Source: Nocardioides sp. LHD-245
GTDB lineage: Bacteria > Actinomycetota > Actinomycetes > Propionibacteriales > Nocardioidaceae
NCBI RefSeq assembly: GCF_030929495.1
Contig: NZ_JAVFWN010000009.1
Location: 62,001 to 126,000, forward strand
DNA length: 64,000 bases
Reading direction: 5' to 3'
In this document: positions 47,375 through 56,235 of the stretch, piece by piece
Layout: the number at the start of each line of letters is the position of its first letter
Numbering within the stretch: the stretch's first letter is position 1
Made by a program: the position numbers and the translations under genes
Notes under the pieces: model-generated
Database searches by the model: none
Seen by the model: only the letters and a program-made list of their open reading frames with translations
Told to the model about the DNA's origin: nothing

Positions 47375-47926
47375 TCAGGAGTAGACGGCGGGCGCGAGGG
47401 TGCCGATGTCGCGCAGGTTGCGGTAGCGCTCGCGGTAGTCGAGGCCGTAGCCGACGACGAACTCGTTGGGGATGTCCCAGCCGACGTACTTGGCCTTCAC
47501 CGGCATCTGCAGTGCCTCCGGCTTGCGCAGCAGCGTGGCGATCTCGACACTCGCCGGGCCGCGGGAGCCCAGGTTGGACGTCAGCCACGAGAGGGTCAGC
47601 CCGGTGTCGATGATCTCGTCGACGATGAGCACGTGGCGGCCGGTGATGTCGGCGTCGAGGTCCTTGAGGATCCGCACGACGCCGGACGACTTGGTGCCGG
47701 AGCCGTACGACGACACCGCCATCCAGTCCATCTCGACGTGCTTGCCGAGGGCCCGGGCGAGGTCGGCCATGATCATGACCGCGCCGCGCAGGACACCGAC
47801 CAGGACGAGATCCTTGCCCTCGTAGTCGCGCTCGATCTCGGCCGCAAGCTCCTTGACCCGATCCTGGATCTGCGCCTCGGTGAAGAGCACCTCGACCAGG
47901 TCGTCCGCGACGTCGCTTGCGTGCAT
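47375..47926 (-). CDS. hpt: Hypoxanthine phosphoribosyltransferase
   Basis: Salvages hypoxanthine and guanine with PRPP. The 183-aa protein has the phosphoribosyltransferase PRPP loop VLIVDEIIDTGLTLSWL, an early LVGVLRGAVMIMADLARAL and the SYGSGTKSSG flexible loop, plus the purine-contact VGYGLDYRERYRNL near the end. The ATG at 47926 is chosen by family length. It lies 4 nt behind tilS; the pair tilS-hpt is conserved with ftsH downstream in many Gram-positive bacteria. Confidence 0.96.
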   Translation of the reverse strand: MHASDVADDLVEVLFTEAQIQDRVKELAAEIERDYEGKDLVLVGVLRGAVMIMADLARALGKHVEMDWMAVSSYGSGTKSSGVVRILKDLDADITGRHVLIVDEIIDTGLTLSWLTSNLGSRGPASVEIATLLRKPEALQMPVKAKYVGWDIPNEFVVGYGLDYRERYRNLRDIGTLAPAVYS

Positions 47927-47930
47927 GGCG

Positions 47931-48959
47931 TCAGCCTGCCACAGCCGTCGGCCGGAACCGGAGGTGGGCGCGGTCCCGGTACGCCGTGACATGTCCCGGC
48001 AGCTGGACCTCCCCGCGGATCTCCCCGGCGACCAGGTCGGCGAGCGCCATGACGTGGACGTGGAACAGCTCGGCGTCGAGGGCTCCGGCGTCGAGCGCGG
48101 CCAGCCGGAGCACCCGGGTCGCGATCGCCCGGGGCTGGGACTCGAGCTCGGCGAGGGGAACCTCCCCGCGCAACGTCATACGTTCTGTGGGCTCCAGCCC
48201 ACAGAACGTATGACGTTGCGCGCGGATCCGGTCATAGAGCGCGGCGGCGAGCGCGTCGAGGGCCTCGACATCGGCGCGGACCTGGTCGGCGGTCCGGGCC
48301 AGCGTGGCCGCGATCCCCGGCCCGAGCTCGTCCTCCAGCATGGGCAGCACCCGCTGCCGGACCCGGACCCGGGCGAATCCGGGATCGCTGTTGTGGGGGT
48401 CGTCCCAGAACTCGATGCCGTCGGCGAGGCAGGCGGCGACGGTGTCGGCACGATCCACGTCGAGGAGCGGACGGGCGCAGTGGTCGAAGACGCGGCGCAT
48501 ACCGGCCAGGCTGCGCCCACCGGACCCGCGGGCGAGCCCGAGCAGCACCGTCTCGGCCTGGTCATCGCGGGTGTGTCCGAGGAGGACGACGGCCGCGCCG
48601 GTGTGCTCGCGCAACTGCTCCAGTACGGCGTACCGGGCGCGGCGGGCGGCCGCCTCGAGGCCCAGGCCGGCGGGTTCGACCTGGACCCGGACGGTCGCCG
48701 TCTCGTCGGCCCCCAGCGCCACCATCTGGGCGACCACGTGGCTCGCATGGTCGGCCGAGCCCTCCTGGAGGCCGTGGTCGACGGTCGCGCCGATCACCCG
48801 CAGTCCGCCCTTGTGACCCTCGAAGACCGTGGCGGCCAGCAGCGCCAGCGAGTCGGCGCCGCCGGAGCAAGCCACCAGGGCGGTGTCGCCGGGTCCGAGA
48901 CCGGCCAGCGTCCGTCGTACCCCCTGCCGGACGGCGGCGATCGCGGGGTGGAGGCCCAT
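47931..48959 (-). CDS. tilS: tRNA(Ile)-lysidine synthase TilS carrying a palindromic insert
   Basis: Modifies the CAU anticodon of tRNA-Ile2 to lysidine so it reads AUA. The 342-aa protein has the PP-loop SGGADSLALL at residue 32, ATVDHGLQ, LLGHTRDDQAETVL and RPLLDVDR. At about residues 246-264 (RHTFCGLEPTERMTLR) the coding sequence is a 27-bp-arm palindrome that looks like an inserted element between a helix and the C-terminal domain. The frame stays open, so the protein is probably still made. Start overlaps the zincin gene stop (TGATG). Confidence 0.94.
   Translation of the reverse strand: MGLHPAIAAVRQGVRRTLAGLGPGDTALVACSGGADSLALLAATVFEGHKGGLRVIGATVDHGLQEGSADHASHVVAQMVALGADETATVRVQVEPAGLGLEAAARRARYAVLEQLREHTGAAVVLLGHTRDDQAETVLLGLARGSGGRSLAGMRRVFDHCARPLLDVDRADTVAACLADGIEFWDDPHNSDPGFARVRVRQRVLPMLEDELGPGIAATLARTADQVRADVEALDALAAALYDRIRAQRHTFCGLEPTERMTLRGEVPLAELESQPRAIATRVLRLAALDAGALDAELFHVHVMALADLVAGEIRGEVQLPGHVTAYRDRAHLRFRPTAVAG
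48167..48222. repeat. 56-bp near-perfect palindrome inside tilS (element C)
   Basis: Arms 48167-48193 and 48196-48222 are perfect 27-bp complements around a 2-nt loop. The core (TTCTGTGGGCTCC...ACAGAA) shares TTCTGT, GGGCTCC and ACAGAA with element B, and the pattern with element A. Its presence in a reading frame recalls coding palindromic elements such as those of Rickettsia. Confidence 0.85.
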
Positions 48960-50008
48960 CAGTCCAGGACGCGCTTGACCCAGCCGTCGGGGTCGCTCAG
49001 CTCGGCCTTGCTGGGGAGGTTCTCCGGGCCGGCCCAGACGGCGTTGAACTCGTCCATGCCGACCTTGTCGACGACCGAGCGGACGAAGTGGGCGCCGTCG
49101 CGGTACTGGGCCATCTTGGCCTCGAGCCCGAGCAGGCGGCGCAGCAGCCGGTCGAGGGTGCCGACGCCCTGGCGACGCTTGGTGAACTTGCGGCGGATGT
49201 GGGCGACGCTGGGGATCACGGACGGGCCCACGTCGTCCATCACGACGTCCGCGTGGCCCTCCAGCAGCGACATCATCCCGGTGACCCGGTCGATGACGGC
49301 CAGCTGCTCGGGCGTGCTGAACATCTCGACGATGCTGCCGCCGTTGCGGCCGGTCTTGATCGCCTCGACGACGCGCTCCAGGCCGTCGTCGAGGAGGCTC
49401 GAGGGCTCGACGGTGTCGCTGATCGCCCGGATCTCGGAGAACAGGTGCTCACGCATCCACGGCACGGCGGTGAACTGGACCCGGTGGGTCTCCTCGTGCA
49501 GGCAGACCCACAGCCGGAAGTCGTGGGGATCGACGTCGAGCTCGCGCTCGACGTGCACGATATTGGGGGCGACCAGCAGCAGTCGGCCGTACGGCTCGTG
49601 GAACGGGTCGAACTGCCCGAGCACCTTGCCCGCCAGGAAGCCCAACAGCCCCCCGACCTCGGCGCCGGTGACCTTCGCGCCGACCTTGAGCCCGATCCCG
49701 CTCGGCGGCTTGCTCGCGGCGAGCTTCTCGATCATCGGCCGGGTCGCCACGGCGAAGCCCTCCGCGTTGGCCTGCACCCAGCCGGGCCGGTCGACGACCA
49801 GGATCGGCGCCGTGCCCTCCGGCGCGTCGAGGCCGGTGAACTCGCGCACCAGCCCCGTCGAGCGGTGCGCACCAGCCCGCAGCTCGGCGACGGCCTCGTC
49901 GGCCTCGGCGCGACTCACCACCGGGCCGTCCCCCGCCAGCCGGGAGCCCAACGAGACGGCGAGACCCCAGTCGATCATCGGCGGCAGCGGCGCGGCGGGT
50001 GCGGTCAT
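48959..50008 (-). CDS. Zinc-dependent metalloprotease (zincin, DUF2342)
   Basis: A 349-aa protein of the actinobacterial zincin_2 family, sometimes annotated as F420-biosynthesis associated. The zinc site HEETH is in LWVCLHEETHRVQFTAVPW, with further conserved VAPNIVHVERELDVD, EGHADVVMDDVG and a C-terminal KVGMDEFNAVW. No signal peptide is seen. It lies between dacB and tilS as in M. tuberculosis (Rv3626c). The ATG at 50008 has a leaderless -10; Met11 is an alternative start. Confidence 0.92.
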   Translation of the reverse strand: MTAPAAPLPPMIDWGLAVSLGSRLAGDGPVVSRAEADEAVAELRAGAHRSTGLVREFTGLDAPEGTAPILVVDRPGWVQANAEGFAVATRPMIEKLAASKPPSGIGLKVGAKVTGAEVGGLLGFLAGKVLGQFDPFHEPYGRLLLVAPNIVHVERELDVDPHDFRLWVCLHEETHRVQFTAVPWMREHLFSEIRAISDTVEPSSLLDDGLERVVEAIKTGRNGGSIVEMFSTPEQLAVIDRVTGMMSLLEGHADVVMDDVGPSVIPSVAHIRRKFTKRRQGVGTLDRLLRRLLGLEAKMAQYRDGAHFVRSVVDKVGMDEFNAVWAGPENLPSKAELSDPDGWVKRVLD

Positions 50009-50015
50009 GCTCGGA

Positions 50016-50021
50016 AGCCTA
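50016..50021 (-). promoter_or_regulatory. -10 element, leaderless start of the zincin-tilS-hpt operon
   Basis: TAGGCT followed by 7 nt and the ATG at 50008, inside the 36-bp gap behind dacB. Confidence 0.5.
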
Positions 50022-50044
50022 GGCGGTGGCGCGCAACGCCGGGC

Positions 50045-51508
50045 TCAGCACAGGCAGGCGCCGAGCCCGGCGGCGGCGTTGTCCATGGCGACCCGCGCGG
50101 GGAGTCCCTTGACCTTCTTGACCTTGTCGGCCATCAGCGCGAAGGCCATCAGGTGACCGTCGGCGTCGACGGCGATCCCCGCGAGCGACGTGACGCCGGT
50201 GAGGGTGCCGGTCTTGGCCCGGACCCGGCCGCGGCCGGCGGCGGGGCCGGTGTCCATCCGGTCGGTGAGCGACCCGGTGTAGCCGGCGACCGGCAGTGCG
50301 GTCAGGAGCGGGCGCAGCTGCGGGTGGTCGGCCGACGCGGCGAGCCGCAGCACGTCGACGAGTACGCCGGGCGCGAGCCGGTTGTCGCGCGAGAGGCCGC
50401 TGCCGTCGTACAGGACCGAGCCACGCAGGTCGATGCCGTTGACGGCGAGGGCCCGCTCGACGGCGCGCCGTCCGCCGTCGAAGGATCCGTCGCCCTGGTC
50501 GGCGAGTCCGGCGTGGCGGAGCAGGACCTCGGCCACCGCGTTGTCGCTGACCTCGATCAGCCGCTGCACGATCTGGGCGACGGTCGGGCTGGTCACCCGG
50601 CCGACCTCGGTGGCGGCGGCGGAGGCGGGGCCGCGGGTGGGCGCGCCGGCGACGGTGATGCCGCGCCGGGCGAGCTCCTTCGCGAAGGTCGCGGCGGCCT
50701 CGAGCGCGGGGTCGGCGACAGCGCCCCCACCGGGGGACGGCCGGCCCTCGTCGACCCAGAGCGCGCTCACCGGGTTGATCTCGTCGGGGATGTAGTCGGG
50801 CCGCCAGCTCGGGTGCACCGCCGGCCCGGAGAACAGGCTGTCGTCGTACCCGAGCTCGACGGTGGTGCTGCCGGACTGCTTCAGAGCGCGGGCGGTGCGC
50901 CGGGCGAGGGTCCGGACATCGGCGCGCCCGGGCTCGTACGTCGCACCGCTCGCCGGCTCGCCGGGCGCTCGGGCCAGCAGCGGGTCGCCGCCGCCGACGA
51001 GGACCAGCCGGGGTGTGGTGCCGGAGGTGTCGAGGAGCGTCGTGGTCGCGAAGGTGCGCTCCGGGCCGAGGAGGAACAGGGCGGCCGCGGAGGTGACGAT
51101 CTTGGTGGTCGAGGCAGGGATCGCGACCGGGGCGCCCTCGGTGGCCTCGTAGGTCAGGCCGTCGCCCTCCAGCGGGCCGACGGCGGCGATGACGTGGCGG
51201 CCGAGGTCGGGCGAGTCGAGCGGGGCGAGCGCCTGGCGCACCGCCTTGCGGTTCAGGACAGCGGCGCCGTCGGCGGCCGGCGCGAGAGCGGCCGGCGCCA
51301 CGACCGGGGGAATGTCGACGCTGGGCGGCGGCGCGACGGCGGCGGGGTCGGCGGGATCGCCCGCGTCGGCGCGCAGCTCGTCCCACCACCGCTCGGCCCA
51401 GCCGGTCTGCCAGGCCACGCCGGCGCCGGCCAGCAGCGCGATGACCAGTACGCCGGCGAGCACCCGCCGGGCGCGCCCGGCACCCGGCTCACGATCCCTC
51501 TTCCCCAC
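50045..51508 (-). CDS. dacB: D-alanyl-D-alanine carboxypeptidase/endopeptidase (PBP4, S13 family)
   Basis: Trims peptidoglycan stem peptides outside the membrane. The 487-aa protein has one N-terminal membrane anchor ([18 protein letters not shown]), an acidic/Pro-rich linker, and the three penicillin-binding motifs: ASTTK near residue 132, SDN near 318 and KTG near 434. A long insert between the first two is usual for S13. The GTG at 51508 has a GGAGGA ribosome site. It is divergent from ppa, the same arrangement as in M. tuberculosis (Rv3627c-ppa). Confidence 0.95.
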   Translation of the reverse strand: MGKRDREPGAGRARRVLAGVLVIALLAGAGVAWQTGWAERWWDELRADAGDPADPAAVAPPPSVDIPPVVAPAALAPAADGAAVLNRKAVRQALAPLDSPDLGRHVIAAVGPLEGDGLTYEATEGAPVAIPASTTKIVTSAAALFLLGPERTFATTTLLDTSGTTPRLVLVGGGDPLLARAPGEPASGATYEPGRADVRTLARRTARALKQSGSTTVELGYDDSLFSGPAVHPSWRPDYIPDEINPVSALWVDEGRPSPGGGAVADPALEAAATFAKELARRGITVAGAPTRGPASAAATEVGRVTSPTVAQIVQRLIEVSDNAVAEVLLRHAGLADQGDGSFDGGRRAVERALAVNGIDLRGSVLYDGSGLSRDNRLAPGVLVDVLRLAASADHPQLRPLLTALPVAGYTGSLTDRMDTGPAAGRGRVRAKTGTLTGVTSLAGIAVDADGHLMAFALMADKVKKVKGLPARVAMDNAAAGLGACLC

Positions 51509-51648
51509 CCGTTCTCCTCCCCGACTGCGCGTTCGGGGCCATTGTGCGGGACAATGACGCGTACATCGGCGTCGGGCAGGTTCCAGGGGCTCCCGCGAGC
51601 ACGTCCGCGCCAGACCCTTTCCGGGCCGAGATCGTGTGGAGGAAGCCA

Positions 51649-52140
51649 GTGCTGGAGTTCGACGTCCTCGTGGAGATCCCCAAGGGGAGCCGCAACAAGT
51701 ACGAGGTCGACCACGAGTCCGGGCGGATGCGTCTGGACCGCTTCCTCTTCACCTCCACGATGTACCCCGCCGACTACGGCTACATCGAGGACACCCTCGG
51801 CCAGGACGGCGACCCGCTGGACGCCCTCGTGCTGCTGCAGGAGCCGACCTTCCCGGGCATCCTGATCAAGTGCCGCGCGATCGGCATGTTCCGGATGACC
51901 GACGAGGCCGGCGGCGACGACAAGGTGCTGTGCGTGCCCGCGGGCGACCCGCGGATGGAGCACCTGCGCGACATCAACCACGTGGCGAACTTCGACCGCC
52001 TCGAGATCCAGCACTTCTTCGAGGTCTACAAGGACCTCGAGCCCGGCAAGTCCGTCGAGGGCGCCGACTGGGTCGGCCGCACCGAGGCCGAGGCCGAGAT
52101 CGTCGCCTCCTTCGAGCGGTTCAAGACCTCGGGTCACTGA
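51649..52140 (+). CDS. ppa: Inorganic pyrophosphatase
   Basis: Hydrolyses pyrophosphate from biosynthetic reactions. The 163-aa family I enzyme has [35 protein letters not shown], the signature [10 protein letters not shown], and the active-site [18 protein letters not shown] and [13 protein letters not shown]. The GTG at 51649 (MLEFDVLVE) is favoured by the GGAGGA ribosome site 6 nt upstream and by the length of other actinobacterial enzymes; upstream in-frame codons belong to the leader. It converges with a methyltransferase gene over a nested inverted repeat. Confidence 0.97.
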   Translation: MLEFDVLVEIPKGSRNKYEVDHESGRMRLDRFLFTSTMYPADYGYIEDTLGQDGDPLDALVLLQEPTFPGILIKCRAIGMFRMTDEAGGDDKVLCVPAGDPRMEHLRDINHVANFDRLEIQHFFEVYKDLEPGKSVEGADWVGRTEAEAEIVASFERFKTSGH

Positions 52141-52143
52141 CCT

Positions 52144-52238
52144 CGTTGAGTCGTCACATTCTCCAGCTGAGTTGCCACCAACTCCCACACCAACGGTGAG
52201 TTAGTGGCAACTCGAACGGAGACTGTGACGACTCAACG
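52144..52238. repeat. Nested inverted repeat between convergent ppa and methyltransferase (element D)
   Basis: Outer 21-bp arms (52144-52164 and 52218-52238, CGTTGAGTCGTCACA...) have one mismatch. Inner 16-bp arms (52169-52184 and 52198-52213, GAGTTGCCAC...) also have one mismatch. The loop is 13 nt. It probably acts as a two-way terminator. Confidence 0.8.
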
Positions 52239-52246
52239 GACCACAG

Positions 52247-52930
52247 CTACCCGCGCTTGACCCCGCGGAAGTAGGCGATCGCACCACTCCGATCGAGGAG
52301 TACGTCGTCGATCCCCTCGTCCTCCAGCCAGCGCTGCACCTCCGCGCCGGTGCAGCCCGGCCCGAGCAGCCCCGCGACCCGGCCGGCCCGGCGCAACGGC
52401 TCGAAGCGGAGGCCGGTGTCGTTGAGCAGCGCGCTTCCGGTGAGGACTCCGCCGGGGCGCAGCACGCGCCCCATCTCGGCCACGGCGCGCTCCGGGTCGG
52501 GGAAGCAGTGCAGGCCGGTGAAGGTGACGACCAGGTCGAAGGAGGCGTCGTCGAACGGCAGGTCGCCGACGTCGGCGATCCGCGGCACGACCTGGTCGGC
52601 GACACCATGGCGCTCGGCCATCCGCAGGGTGCGGTCCAGCATCGCCTGGGAGATGTCGCCGGCGACGTACTCCACGTCCTGACCGCGGCGCAGGCCGCGC
52701 AGGGCGACCCCGCCCCCGCAGGGGATGTCGAGGATCCGGCTCCCGGCGGGCTGCCGGCCGATCTCGTCGGCGGCCCGGTACAGCAGGCGCAGGTCGCTGT
52801 CGATGCCGAGCCGCCAGATCGCCCCGCCGGCGGTCGGGTGCTCGACGGTCCAGTCGTAGAACGACGCCCACAGGGGGTCCTCGGACCACCCGCCGAGTCC
52901 GGGCACGTGGGCCAGGGCGGAACGGATCAT
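52247..52930 (-). CDS. Class I SAM-dependent methyltransferase
   Basis: A 227-aa methyltransferase-11 type enzyme: motif I is ILDIPCGGGVALRGL, motif II VAGDISQAML, motif IV FDLVVTFTGLHCFPDPERAV and LRPGGVLTGSALL. The target is unknown. The ATG at 52930 overlaps the acyl-CoA dehydrogenase stop by 4 bp (ATGA), so the two are coupled; a lipid or fatty-acid related target is possible but not shown. Confidence 0.9.
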   Translation of the reverse strand: MIRSALAHVPGLGGWSEDPLWASFYDWTVEHPTAGGAIWRLGIDSDLRLLYRAADEIGRQPAGSRILDIPCGGGVALRGLRRGQDVEYVAGDISQAMLDRTLRMAERHGVADQVVPRIADVGDLPFDDASFDLVVTFTGLHCFPDPERAVAEMGRVLRPGGVLTGSALLNDTGLRFEPLRRAGRVAGLLGPGCTGAEVQRWLEDEGIDDVLLDRSGAIAYFRGVKRG

Positions 52931-54921
52931 GCCTCTCCTCGGATGAGTGCCGGGGCGCGCAGGAGCTCCTCGGGTACGGCGAACGCGTCGACCAGCTCGC
53001 GCGCGATCGGCCGGACCCGGCGGCACAGGTCCCCGATCTCGCGGGTGATCGCCTTCGAGCGCTGGGTGTTCAACCGGCCGTGCTCGATGAACCAGCCGCG
53101 GTCGGCCTCGATCCCGGACAGCGCATGCAGGTCGCACAGCAGGTTCAGGGTCAGCCGCAGGTCGCCGGCGTCCTCGGGCAGGGACGCGACCTTCGAGACG
53201 TTGGCCTCCAGGACCAGGCGCTCGACGTGGGCACGGGCGGCCGCGATGACGTGGTCCTGCACCCGCGAGAAGACCTCACCGGGGTTCATCCCCTCGTCGA
53301 CACCCCGCTTGAGCCGGCGCGCGACGCCGCCGATCAGGTGCTCCTCGCGGAACCGGTACATCGCGAGGTGGTAGTTGGGGTCGCGCAGCCCGCTGTCGGT
53401 GTGCCACTCGTCGTCCCCGCCGGGCAGGACGTCGCGGAGCTGCTCGAGCAGCCGGTGCACCCGGGTCCGCTCCAGGACCGTCTCGACGGCCAGGCCGGCG
53501 ACGAAGCGCACCATGCCGAGCTGGTCGAGGTCGGAGAAGTCACTGGCGTAGTCGGTCAGCAGGCCCTTGCCGACCAGCTGCAGGAGGACGTGGTTGTCGC
53601 CCTCGAAGGTGGTGAAGACGTCGGTGTCGGCCTTGAGCGCGGCGAACCGGTTGACGGCGAGATAGCCCGCGCCGCCGCACGCCTCGCGGCACTCCTGGAT
53701 GGTGTCGGTCGCATGCCAGGTGGTCAGCGCCTTGGTGCCGGCGGCCCGGGACTCCAGCAGCCGCCGGGTCTCCTCGTCGGTGCGGAGACCGGAGAAGACG
53801 TCGTGCAGCTCGCCGGCGAGCACCTCCTGGGCGAAGTGCAGCGCATAGGTCCGCGCCAGTCGGGGGAAGAGCCGCCGCTGGTGCAGTCCGTAGTCGAGGA
53901 GCAACTGCTCCTGGCCCTCCGGACCGTCCTCGGCACCGGTCTCGAACTGCCGGCGCCGCAGGCCGTAGCGCACGGCGACGGTCAGCGCCGTCTTCGCGGT
54001 GCTCACGCCCGCCGCGCCGACCGACACCCGGCCCTGGACCAGGGTGCCGAGCATCGTGAAGAACCGCCGGCCCGGGCTCTCGATGTCGCTGACGTACGTC
54101 CCGTCCTCGGTCACGTCGGCGAACCGGTTGAGCAGGTTCTCCCGGGGCACCCGCACGATGCCCGCCGGATCGAACCAGATCCGGCCGTTGTCGACGCCGT
54201 TGAGCCCCATCTTGGCGCCGTCGTCCTCGATCCGCACACCAGGCAGGACCGCGCCGCTCTCGTCGCGCAGGGGTACGACGAGCGCGTGCACGCCGTGCCG
54301 CTCGCCGGCCACCTCCAGCTGGGCGAACACGACGGCCACCCGCGCGTGGGCGGCGGCGTTGCCGATGTAGTCCTTGCCCGCCTCGGGCGTCGGCGTCGTG
54401 ATGACGAAGGTGCCGGTCGCCGGGTCGTAGGTGGCGACGGTGCCGAGCGCCTGGACGTTGCTGCCGTGCCCGGTCTCGGTCATCGCGAAGCAGCCGAGCA
54501 GCCGGCCACTGACCACGTCGGCCAGGTAGGCATCGTGGTGACGCTGCGTGCCGAGCTGCAGGATCGCGCCGCCGAACAGGCCGAACTGCACCCCGACCTT
54601 GACGAGGACCGACAGGTCGCCGTACGCGAGGGTCTCGAAGGCGGCGATCGAGGCGCCGATGTCGCCCCCGCCGCCGTACTCCTTCGGGAAGCCCATCGCC
54701 GCCGCGCCGGTGCCGGCCATCTCCAGCACCACGTCCTTGACCCGCTCGCGGAACTCCGCGCGGGGCATCGTCTCGGCATCCTCCAGCACGGAGGCGTACG
54801 CCGGCAGCAGTGCCCGCACGGAGCGACGGACGTCGGCGTACCTCCCGTCGAGCAGCGCGGTGAGCGCGGCGACGTCGACGCTCAACTCGGGGGGCGCGGT
54901 CGCGGTGGGGTCCTCGGCCAT
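52927..54921 (-). CDS. Acyl-CoA dehydrogenase/oxidase family protein
   Basis: A 664-aa flavoprotein larger than typical acyl-CoA dehydrogenases and built like acyl-CoA oxidases. The N-terminal helical domain, the FAD/substrate-binding CFAMTETGHGSNVQAL, the beta domain, and the C-terminal WHATDTIQECREACGGAGYLAVNRFA and TTFEGDN (catalytic Glu region) are visible, followed by an extra helical domain of about 200 residues. It would catalyse the first oxidation in fatty acid breakdown. It has its own leaderless promoter and runs into a methyltransferase gene. Confidence 0.92.
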   Translation of the reverse strand: MAEDPTATAPPELSVDVAALTALLDGRYADVRRSVRALLPAYASVLEDAETMPRAEFRERVKDVVLEMAGTGAAAMGFPKEYGGGGDIGASIAAFETLAYGDLSVLVKVGVQFGLFGGAILQLGTQRHHDAYLADVVSGRLLGCFAMTETGHGSNVQALGTVATYDPATGTFVITTPTPEAGKDYIGNAAAHARVAVVFAQLEVAGERHGVHALVVPLRDESGAVLPGVRIEDDGAKMGLNGVDNGRIWFDPAGIVRVPRENLLNRFADVTEDGTYVSDIESPGRRFFTMLGTLVQGRVSVGAAGVSTAKTALTVAVRYGLRRRQFETGAEDGPEGQEQLLLDYGLHQRRLFPRLARTYALHFAQEVLAGELHDVFSGLRTDEETRRLLESRAAGTKALTTWHATDTIQECREACGGAGYLAVNRFAALKADTDVFTTFEGDNHVLLQLVGKGLLTDYASDFSDLDQLGMVRFVAGLAVETVLERTRVHRLLEQLRDVLPGGDDEWHTDSGLRDPNYHLAMYRFREEHLIGGVARRLKRGVDEGMNPGEVFSRVQDHVIAAARAHVERLVLEANVSKVASLPEDAGDLRLTLNLLCDLHALSGIEADRGWFIEHGRLNTQRSKAITREIGDLCRRVRPIARELVDAFAVPEELLRAPALIRGEA

Positions 54922-54927
54922 GGAGCG

Positions 54928-54933
54928 AACCTA
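54928..54933 (-). promoter_or_regulatory. -10 element, leaderless start of the acyl-CoA dehydrogenase gene
   Basis: TAGGTT followed by 6 nt and the ATG at 54921, within the 32-bp gap behind the NlpC/P60 gene. Confidence 0.5.
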
Positions 54934-54953
54934 GTGGATGGGGCGCGGGCCGA

Positions 54954-56222
54954 TCAGGGGCGAGCGAAGAAGTCCGGGGTGCGCCAGTAGTCGATCGACT
55001 CCTCGCTGACCGGGCGACCAGTGCGCGGGGCGTGGATGATCCGGCCGTCGCCGGCGTAGAGGGCGACGTGGAAGATCGAGCCCGGCCCGCCGTCGGACCA
55101 GAAGACCAGGTCGCCGGGCTGCAGCTGGTCGCGGCTGATGGGCGTGGACTGCTCGTACTGGGCGACGGAGTAGTGCGGCAGGGTCCTCCCCGCCGCGGCC
55201 CACGCCTTGGCGACCAGGCCGGAGCAGTCCCACGCGCCCGGACCCGCCGCGCCCCAGCGGTAGGGCTCACCGAGCTGGGCACGGGCGAAGGCGATCACGG
55301 CCTGGGCGCCGCCCGCGGGGGCAGGGGCGGGGGCCGCAGTCGCCGGGGCGCCGCCGTCCGCCTGCTCCCCACCCGCGTGCTTCGCGTCCTTCGCGTCCTT
55401 CGCCGCCTGCGCGTCAGCGGCGGCCTGGGCGGCTTGGGCGGCCTGGGCGGCGGCCTCGGCGTCGACCGCGGCCTGGTGGGCGCGCGCCACGGCGACGCTC
55501 ACCCCCTGGAGCCGGGCCAGCCGCTGCACCAGTCGGGTACGACGGGCCTCGATCCGCTCCGTGACCGCGGCGGCGTCGCCGGCGGCTGCCCGGGCGGCGT
55601 CGCGCGCGGCCCGCGCGTCGGCGAGCGCCGCGGTGGCCTGCGCGGTCGCGGCGGAGGCGGCATCCGCGGCGGTGGCGGCGGCATCGGCCGCGTCTACGTA
55701 CGCGATCCGGCGCTGATCGAAGAGGGACTGCACGTAGTCGCTGGCGGCCGACCGCTCGAGCAGGGCGTCCATGCCCTCGGCGTCGACGAGCGCCTCCACC
55801 ACCGACATCTCGAGGCCCATGCCCTGGGCGGTGATGACCGCGTCGCGGAAGGCCGCCTTGTGCCCGGCCAGGATCTGGTCCGCGGCGGCGGCGTCGGCGA
55901 CGGCCTGCCGCTCGACGGCCCGCGCGGTGCGTGCGGTCCAGCGGGCGCCGTTCCAGGCCTCGGTGGCCTTCGCGGCGCGGACGGTCGCGGCGTCGAGCCG
56001 GGCCGCGGCGTCGACGAGCTGCTGCCGGATCGCGGCGACGTCGCCCTCGGCGGCACCCGCGCGCTCCTGGGCCGCCTGCACGTCCGCGGCGCTCGGGGCG
56101 CCCTGCGTGACCGGCGGGACCGGCGGGACCGGCGCGGGCGGGTCAGCCTGGGCTCCGGGGACGCAGACCACCGCCGTCACGACGAGGGCGAGCAGTCCGG
56201 ATCCGAGGCTGGGAGAACGCAC
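54954..56222 (-). CDS. NlpC/P60 family cell wall endopeptidase
   Basis: A secreted peptidoglycan hydrolase of about 422 aa. A signal peptide ([17 protein letters not shown]) is followed by a Pro-rich stretch, a long Ala-rich coiled coil (to about residue 270), an Ala/Pro linker and the NlpC/P60 domain with catalytic Cys in WDCSGLVAKAW near residue 332 and the His of FHVALYAGDGRIIHAP. This is the layout of RipA-like proteins. The GTG at 56222 fits a leaderless promoter (TACGGT, 7 nt); GTG 56231 is the alternative. It cuts stem peptides during cell separation. Confidence 0.94.
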   Translation of the reverse strand: MRSPSLGSGLLALVVTAVVCVPGAQADPPAPVPPVPPVTQGAPSAADVQAAQERAGAAEGDVAAIRQQLVDAAARLDAATVRAAKATEAWNGARWTARTARAVERQAVADAAAADQILAGHKAAFRDAVITAQGMGLEMSVVEALVDAEGMDALLERSAASDYVQSLFDQRRIAYVDAADAAATAADAASAATAQATAALADARAARDAARAAAGDAAAVTERIEARRTRLVQRLARLQGVSVAVARAHQAAVDAEAAAQAAQAAQAAADAQAAKDAKDAKHAGGEQADGGAPATAAPAPAPAGGAQAVIAFARAQLGEPYRWGAAGPGAWDCSGLVAKAWAAAGRTLPHYSVAQYEQSTPISRDQLQPGDLVFWSDGGPGSIFHVALYAGDGRIIHAPRTGRPVSEESIDYWRTPDFFARP

Positions 56223-56229
56223 TTGCGTC

Positions 56230-56235
56230 ACCGTA
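56230..56235 (-). promoter_or_regulatory. -10 element, leaderless start of the NlpC/P60 gene
   Basis: TACGGT followed by 7 nt and the GTG at 56222. A leaderless message leaves no room for a riboswitch ahead of this gene. Confidence 0.45.

Noticed and set aside
45484..47613. A plus-strand gene of 709 codons opposite ftsH
   Set aside because: Shadow of ftsH: it lacks recognisable motifs, while ftsH has every family motif on the other strand.
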